Source: Candidatus Latescibacterota bacterium
Lineage (GTDB): Bacteria > Krumholzibacteriota > Krumholzibacteriia > WVZY01 > JAKEHA01
Length of the DNA stretch: 16,422 nucleotides
Direction of reading: 5' to 3'
NCBI GenBank assembly: GCA_022615275.1
Contig: JAKEHA010000256.1
Span: forward strand, 1 to 16,422
Part shown: piece after piece, positions 13,930-16,422 of the stretch
Layout of the letters: each line of letters starts with the position of its first letter
How positions within the stretch are numbered: position 1 is the stretch's first letter
Translations under genes and position numbers: made by a program
The notes under the pieces: model-generated
What the model was told of the DNA's origin: nothing
Database searches by the model: none
What the model saw: only the letters and a program-made list of their open reading frames with translations

Positions 13930-14604
13930 CTATCCGCCCTCGGCCACTTTCTTCTCGGCCTGCTTCTTGAGCTTATCGTTGGCGTAGATGGCCACTTCGA
14001 CGCGGCGATTCTGGGCCTTGCCATCGAGGGTGGAGTTGTCCGCGAGGGGCTGCGATTCGCCGTAGCCCATGGTCGTGAAGCGCGTCTCCATCACCTGCTG
14101 AGAGGCGAGGAAGTTCGCCACCGACTTGGAGCGCAGCTCCGAGAGATTGAGGTTGTGCTCCTCGGAGCCGTCCGAATCGGTGTGGCCTTCGAGCAGAATG
14201 TTGGTGTCGGGGTACTTGTTCAAAATCACAGCCAGGTCGGTGAGGTTCGTCTTGCTGGCGGGTTTCAACGCCGCCTTGTTGACGTCGAACATCAGCCCCG
14301 AGTCGAAGGTGATCTTGATCCCTTCGCCGACGCGCTCGACCTTCGCACCCTCGAGGTCGCGCTGGATCTCGGCCGCCTGCTTGTCCATGTAGTTGCCGAT
14401 CCAGGCTCCAGCGGCGCCGCCGACGGCCGCGCCGATGATGGCGCCCACCGCGGTGTTGCCGGACTGGTGGCCGATGATCGCGCCGATGGTGCCGCCCGCG
14501 GCCGCACCGATGCCGGCGCCCTTCTTCGTGTTGCTCATGTTGCCGCAGCTCAAGGTGGGCGCGGCTATCGCGATGACCAACGCGCACACCGCTAGTCTCT
14601 TCAT
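13930..14604 (-). CDS. Glycine-zipper/OmpA-domain outer-membrane lipoprotein
   Basis: A 224-residue protein from ATG 14604, chosen because GGAGGA lies just upstream and a signal peptide starts there; the open frame extends to 14706. The signal peptide ends at LSC, with C20 as probable lipidation site, although the lipobox (TLSC) is imperfect. Residues 29-70 form a glycine zipper (GxxxG repeats in GAGIGAAAGGTIGAIIGH and VGAIIGAAVGGAAGAWIG). An OmpA C-terminal peptidoglycan-binding domain lies at about 96-207, with FDVNKAALKP, LEGHTDSDGSEEHN, LSELRSKSVANFL, GYGESQPLADN and NRRVEVAI. This is the YiaD-like architecture. It probably anchors the outer membrane to peptidoglycan, and the C-terminal tail is lysine-rich. 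It is the promoter-proximal gene of a pair with the aldolase gene. Confidence 0.9.
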   Translation of the reverse strand: MKRLAVCALVIAIAAPTLSCGNMSNTKKGAGIGAAAGGTIGAIIGHQSGNTAVGAIIGAAVGGAAGAWIGNYMDKQAAEIQRDLEGAKVERVGEGIKITFDSGLMFDVNKAALKPASKTNLTDLAVILNKYPDTNILLEGHTDSDGSEEHNLNLSELRSKSVANFLASQQVMETRFTTMGYGESQPLADNSTLDGKAQNRRVEVAIYANDKLKKQAEKKVAEGG

Positions 14605-14644
14605 GGTTCCTCCGTCGATTCTATGGATTGAACTCGCGGCGGGA

Positions 14645-14673
14645 ACATTACCACTCGAACCGAAACCCCGCAA
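14645..14673 (-). promoter_or_regulatory. Candidate promoter of the OmpA-like lipoprotein gene
   Basis: On the minus strand TTGCGG (14673-14668) and TAATGT (14650-14645) are 17 bases apart. The predicted start is near 14638, a leader of about 34 bases before ATG 14604. Both hexamers are only partial matches. A TAGAAT hexamer at 14623-14618 is a closer -10 match, but it sits too near the ribosome site. Confidence 0.35.
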
Positions 14674-14690
14674 CGATTCGTGTGGCGTGA

Positions 14691-14708
14691 GCGTGAGGCC
14701 GATCACGC
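14691..14708 (-). terminator. Short hairpin after the cytochrome-barrel gene
   Basis: GCGTGA (minus 14708-14703), the loop TCGGCC and TCACGC (14696-14691) form a perfect 6-base stem starting 12 bases beyond the cytochrome-barrel stop. No T-tract follows, so termination here is uncertain, and read-through into the OmpA-like gene is possible. Confidence 0.25.
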
Positions 14709-14719
14709 GGCGGCGTTAC

Positions 14720-16138
14720 CTAAAACCAGATATGCATTTGCAGGAACAGGTCGGTCGCGTCGCCCTCTTCGGTGGCGACGTCGAGGCGCCGCACGCGCCC
14801 CTCGAAGGTGACCCCGGGAATCACGACCAGCTGGCCGCCGAATTGGATGCGGCCCGAGTGGTCGTCGATCACGTCGCGGTCGGGGTCGGTCCAGTCGTAG
14901 GCCACGATCAGGTTGACCCCGTTCCACACCAGCCAGCCCAGCTCGCCGTACCACACCAGCTTGTCGGCCTCGCGGCCGCTCGCGCGCTGCACGGTCCCGA
15001 TATCGATCTCGCCCTGCAACGTCAGCGGTACGCGCGACGAGAAGTACCACGGGTTGAGCGACCCGTAGAGCCCATACGTATCCGTGTCGCCGCCTTCGTC
15101 GAGCGGGCGGCGCCGGATCATCGCGCTCGCTCCCGCCGACCAGCCGAAGTGACGCCAGCCCGTGTTGAGTGCCGCGCCCCAGCCGTCGTCGACATCGAAG
15201 ATGTCCCACGGATCGGGCTCTTCGTACTTCGATTGCAACTTGAAGTACGACGCCTGCAAAAATGGATAGGCCGCGACCGCTCCCACTTCGACACCGAGCA
15301 CGCGCGAATCGGGCAGCGAGCCGTCCAGCTCGAACTCGCGGCGGATGCGGTTGGTGTGATCGTCAAGGCGCAGGCCGTACGACGGCACGAAGCGCCCCGC
15401 CTTCGCGTACGCTTGATACGGCCACTCGTTCGTCATCGCGAACAACTCGCGGAAGTAGGGCGAGTGCGAATCGTCGAAGGTGTCGGAGTAACCGCTCGAT
15501 TGCCCGCGTGCGCCGACGTTCATCAGGGCCGTAAGATGGTGAACCGGGTGGAACGCGGTGCCGACGTCGATCTGCATCGGGAACATTAAAGTGGATTGCG
15601 TCACCAGCGTCGCGAAGCGAAAGTCCGCGCCGATGCGGAGCACCGGGTCGGGATTGAGTTCTTTGTAGCGGCCCGCGAAGGGTCCGTAACGCGTTTCGCC
15701 CTGCGGCGTCCCCCACGCCCATTTGTCGTGCAGCGAATCCTTGTACGCGGTCGCGTCCTCGAAGTTGGCGGGACCGACGGGCATATAGTCGTCGTACGGG
15801 GTGGCCTTGTCGCGCCGGCCCAGGCCGGGGAAATTGCGATCCCAGTCGTCGTAGGGCCGCGGGCTCTTGGCGATCATCGCGAGAGTGGCGCGCCCGTAGT
15901 AGCGCCCCGCCGTCGTGCGCATCCCGCCACCCGCGGGGTCGACGTGACACGTTTGACACGACATGTTTCGCTTCTGTTGTGAGAGCTTCGGCGTATCCCA
16001 ATCGGGGAGTATGTGGCAGTTGTCGCACGTGCGCCCCGCGCGCGCCGCGTACTGCGGGAGCGAGAGCGCCGTTCCCGCGAGCAGCGACGCGCCCAGCACG
16101 AGCGCGGCGGCGACGTACACCACCCGCGTCAGTTGCAC
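14720..16138 (-). CDS. Diheme c-type cytochrome fused to an outer-membrane beta-barrel (porin-cytochrome fusion)
   Basis: I take GTG 16138 as the start: it is preceded by GGAG and overlaps the upstream cytochrome gene by 10 bases. GTGs at 16123 and 16120 are alternatives, and the frame continues further only through low-complexity sequence. This gives 472 residues. A signal peptide (about 1-26) is followed at once by LPQYAARAGRTCDNCH, with haem sites CDNCH (38-42) and CQTCH (61-65). A Tyr/Asp/Trp-rich linker follows. From about residue 175 the protein shows alternating, aromatic-rich strands with short turns (RIGADFRFATLVTQ, SAGASAMIRRRPLD, LTLQGEIDIGTVQ) and ends in LQMHIWF, an aromatic barrel signature. 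The arrangement resembles Cyc2-type fused cytochrome-porins (family knowledge), but with two haems. Role in trans-outer-membrane electron transfer is inferred. A two-haem periplasmic protein with a non-barrel beta domain is the alternative. Confidence 0.75.
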   Translation of the reverse strand: MQLTRVVYVAAALVLGASLLAGTALSLPQYAARAGRTCDNCHILPDWDTPKLSQQKRNMSCQTCHVDPAGGGMRTTAGRYYGRATLAMIAKSPRPYDDWDRNFPGLGRRDKATPYDDYMPVGPANFEDATAYKDSLHDKWAWGTPQGETRYGPFAGRYKELNPDPVLRIGADFRFATLVTQSTLMFPMQIDVGTAFHPVHHLTALMNVGARGQSSGYSDTFDDSHSPYFRELFAMTNEWPYQAYAKAGRFVPSYGLRLDDHTNRIRREFELDGSLPDSRVLGVEVGAVAAYPFLQASYFKLQSKYEEPDPWDIFDVDDGWGAALNTGWRHFGWSAGASAMIRRRPLDEGGDTDTYGLYGSLNPWYFSSRVPLTLQGEIDIGTVQRASGREADKLVWYGELGWLVWNGVNLIVAYDWTDPDRDVIDDHSGRIQFGGQLVVIPGVTFEGRVRRLDVATEEGDATDLFLQMHIWF

Positions 16139-16422
16139 GGCGCCGGCGCTCCGTCTTCGATCCAACGCCGAATGGCGAGCTTTTGCTCGCTCGTCAGACG
16201 CGGTATGGCGCCCGGCGGCATGGTGTTCCCTTCCACCTGCGCGAGAATGTCGCCGCGAAAGGCCACGATTTCGACGCAATCCGACAAGTCGGGCTCGGTG
16301 TCGCCGGTCGTTGCGCGCGGACGCGAGAGCGAGTATCCGCCGTTGCCGTCGTCGTCATCCTCGTCTTCGCCGGTATGGCAAGTCACGCAGTTGTTCTGCA
16401 GGATGGCGTAGACTTGGTCGTA
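16129..16422 (-). CDS. C-type cytochrome domain protein, N-terminus beyond the window edge
   Basis: The 97 visible residues enter from the window edge in frame. AILQNNCVTCHTG holds a CxxCH haem site (visible residues 12-16), and NTMPPGA holds a candidate axial Met (68). The closing LTSEQKLAIRRWIEDGAP is typical of small monohaem cytochrome c domains that begin with an xIxxxCxxCH pattern. An acidic run (EDEDDDD) follows the haem. Two further cysteines (visible 49 and 96) could form a disulfide. A GTG inside the haem motif gives an artificially short frame, so the real start lies outside the window. It overlaps the downstream cytochrome-barrel gene by 10 bases, so the two are co-translated and probably exchange electrons. 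Confidence 0.85.
   Translation of the reverse strand, partial: YDQVYAILQNNCVTCHTGEDEDDDDGNGGYSLSRPRATTGDTEPDLSDCVEIVAFRGDILAQVEGNTMPPGAIPRLTSEQKLAIRRWIEDGAPAPCN

Overview
The window is GC-rich bacterial chromosomal DNA. It is densely coding, with ATGA/GTGA start-stop overlaps and short gaps, and has no IS element, CRISPR array, tRNA or rRNA that I could see. The gene set suggests a Gram-negative (diderm), respiring, uncultivated-type bacterium: beta-barrel proteins with aromatic C-termini, an OmpA-like lipoprotein, multihaem cytochromes, a futalosine-pathway menaquinone gene and cobalamin adenosylation. I cannot place it to phylum. A deep-branching FCB-like or deltaproteobacterium-like lineage would fit, but this is inference only.

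Layout. (1) 1-4365, + strand: the tail of a gene that may be a trypsin-like protease, then a four-gene exopolysaccharide operon of the PGA/Ica type: a PgaD-like small membrane protein, a PgaC/IcaA-like glycosyltransferase, a TPR plus beta-barrel exporter, and a NodB-type polysaccharide deacetylase. Together they could polymerise, deacetylate and export a poly-N-acetylglucosamine-like polymer. (2) 4366-5520: a membrane-anchored GAF protein behind a near-consensus sigma-54 promoter, followed by a hairpin shared with the convergent SDR gene. (3) 5526-8513: an SDR-family protein lacking the canonical Tyr/Lys pair, a 59-aa DUF5989-type microprotein with its own sigma-70 promoter, cob(I)alamin adenosyltransferase, and a divergent NifS/IscS-like cysteine desulfurase. 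(4) 8514-9044: a gene-free stretch of about 530 bases rich in inverted repeats, ending in a textbook intrinsic terminator. It is the best candidate for an undescribed structured RNA. (5) 9045-11361: a small membrane protein, uridine kinase on the minus strand, then a membrane-anchored hypothetical protein and an MqnD-like menaquinone enzyme in tandem. (6) 11362-13271: an AT-rich promoter with a perfect palindrome between -35 and -10, driving an SPFH-domain membrane protein, a ribbon-helix-helix regulator and a methyltransferase. (7) 13268-16422, minus strand: a truncated c-type cytochrome, a diheme cytochrome fused to a beta-barrel, a glycine-zipper/OmpA lipoprotein, and a KDPG-aldolase-family gene 2 bases downstream of it.

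The most interesting points are the diheme cytochrome-barrel fusion next to a cytochrome c (a possible outer-membrane electron conduit), the structured non-coding region, the SPFH/RHH cassette with its operator, and the sigma-54-driven GAF protein. Long antisense reading frames are common here because of GC-rich codon bias and are not reported as genes.
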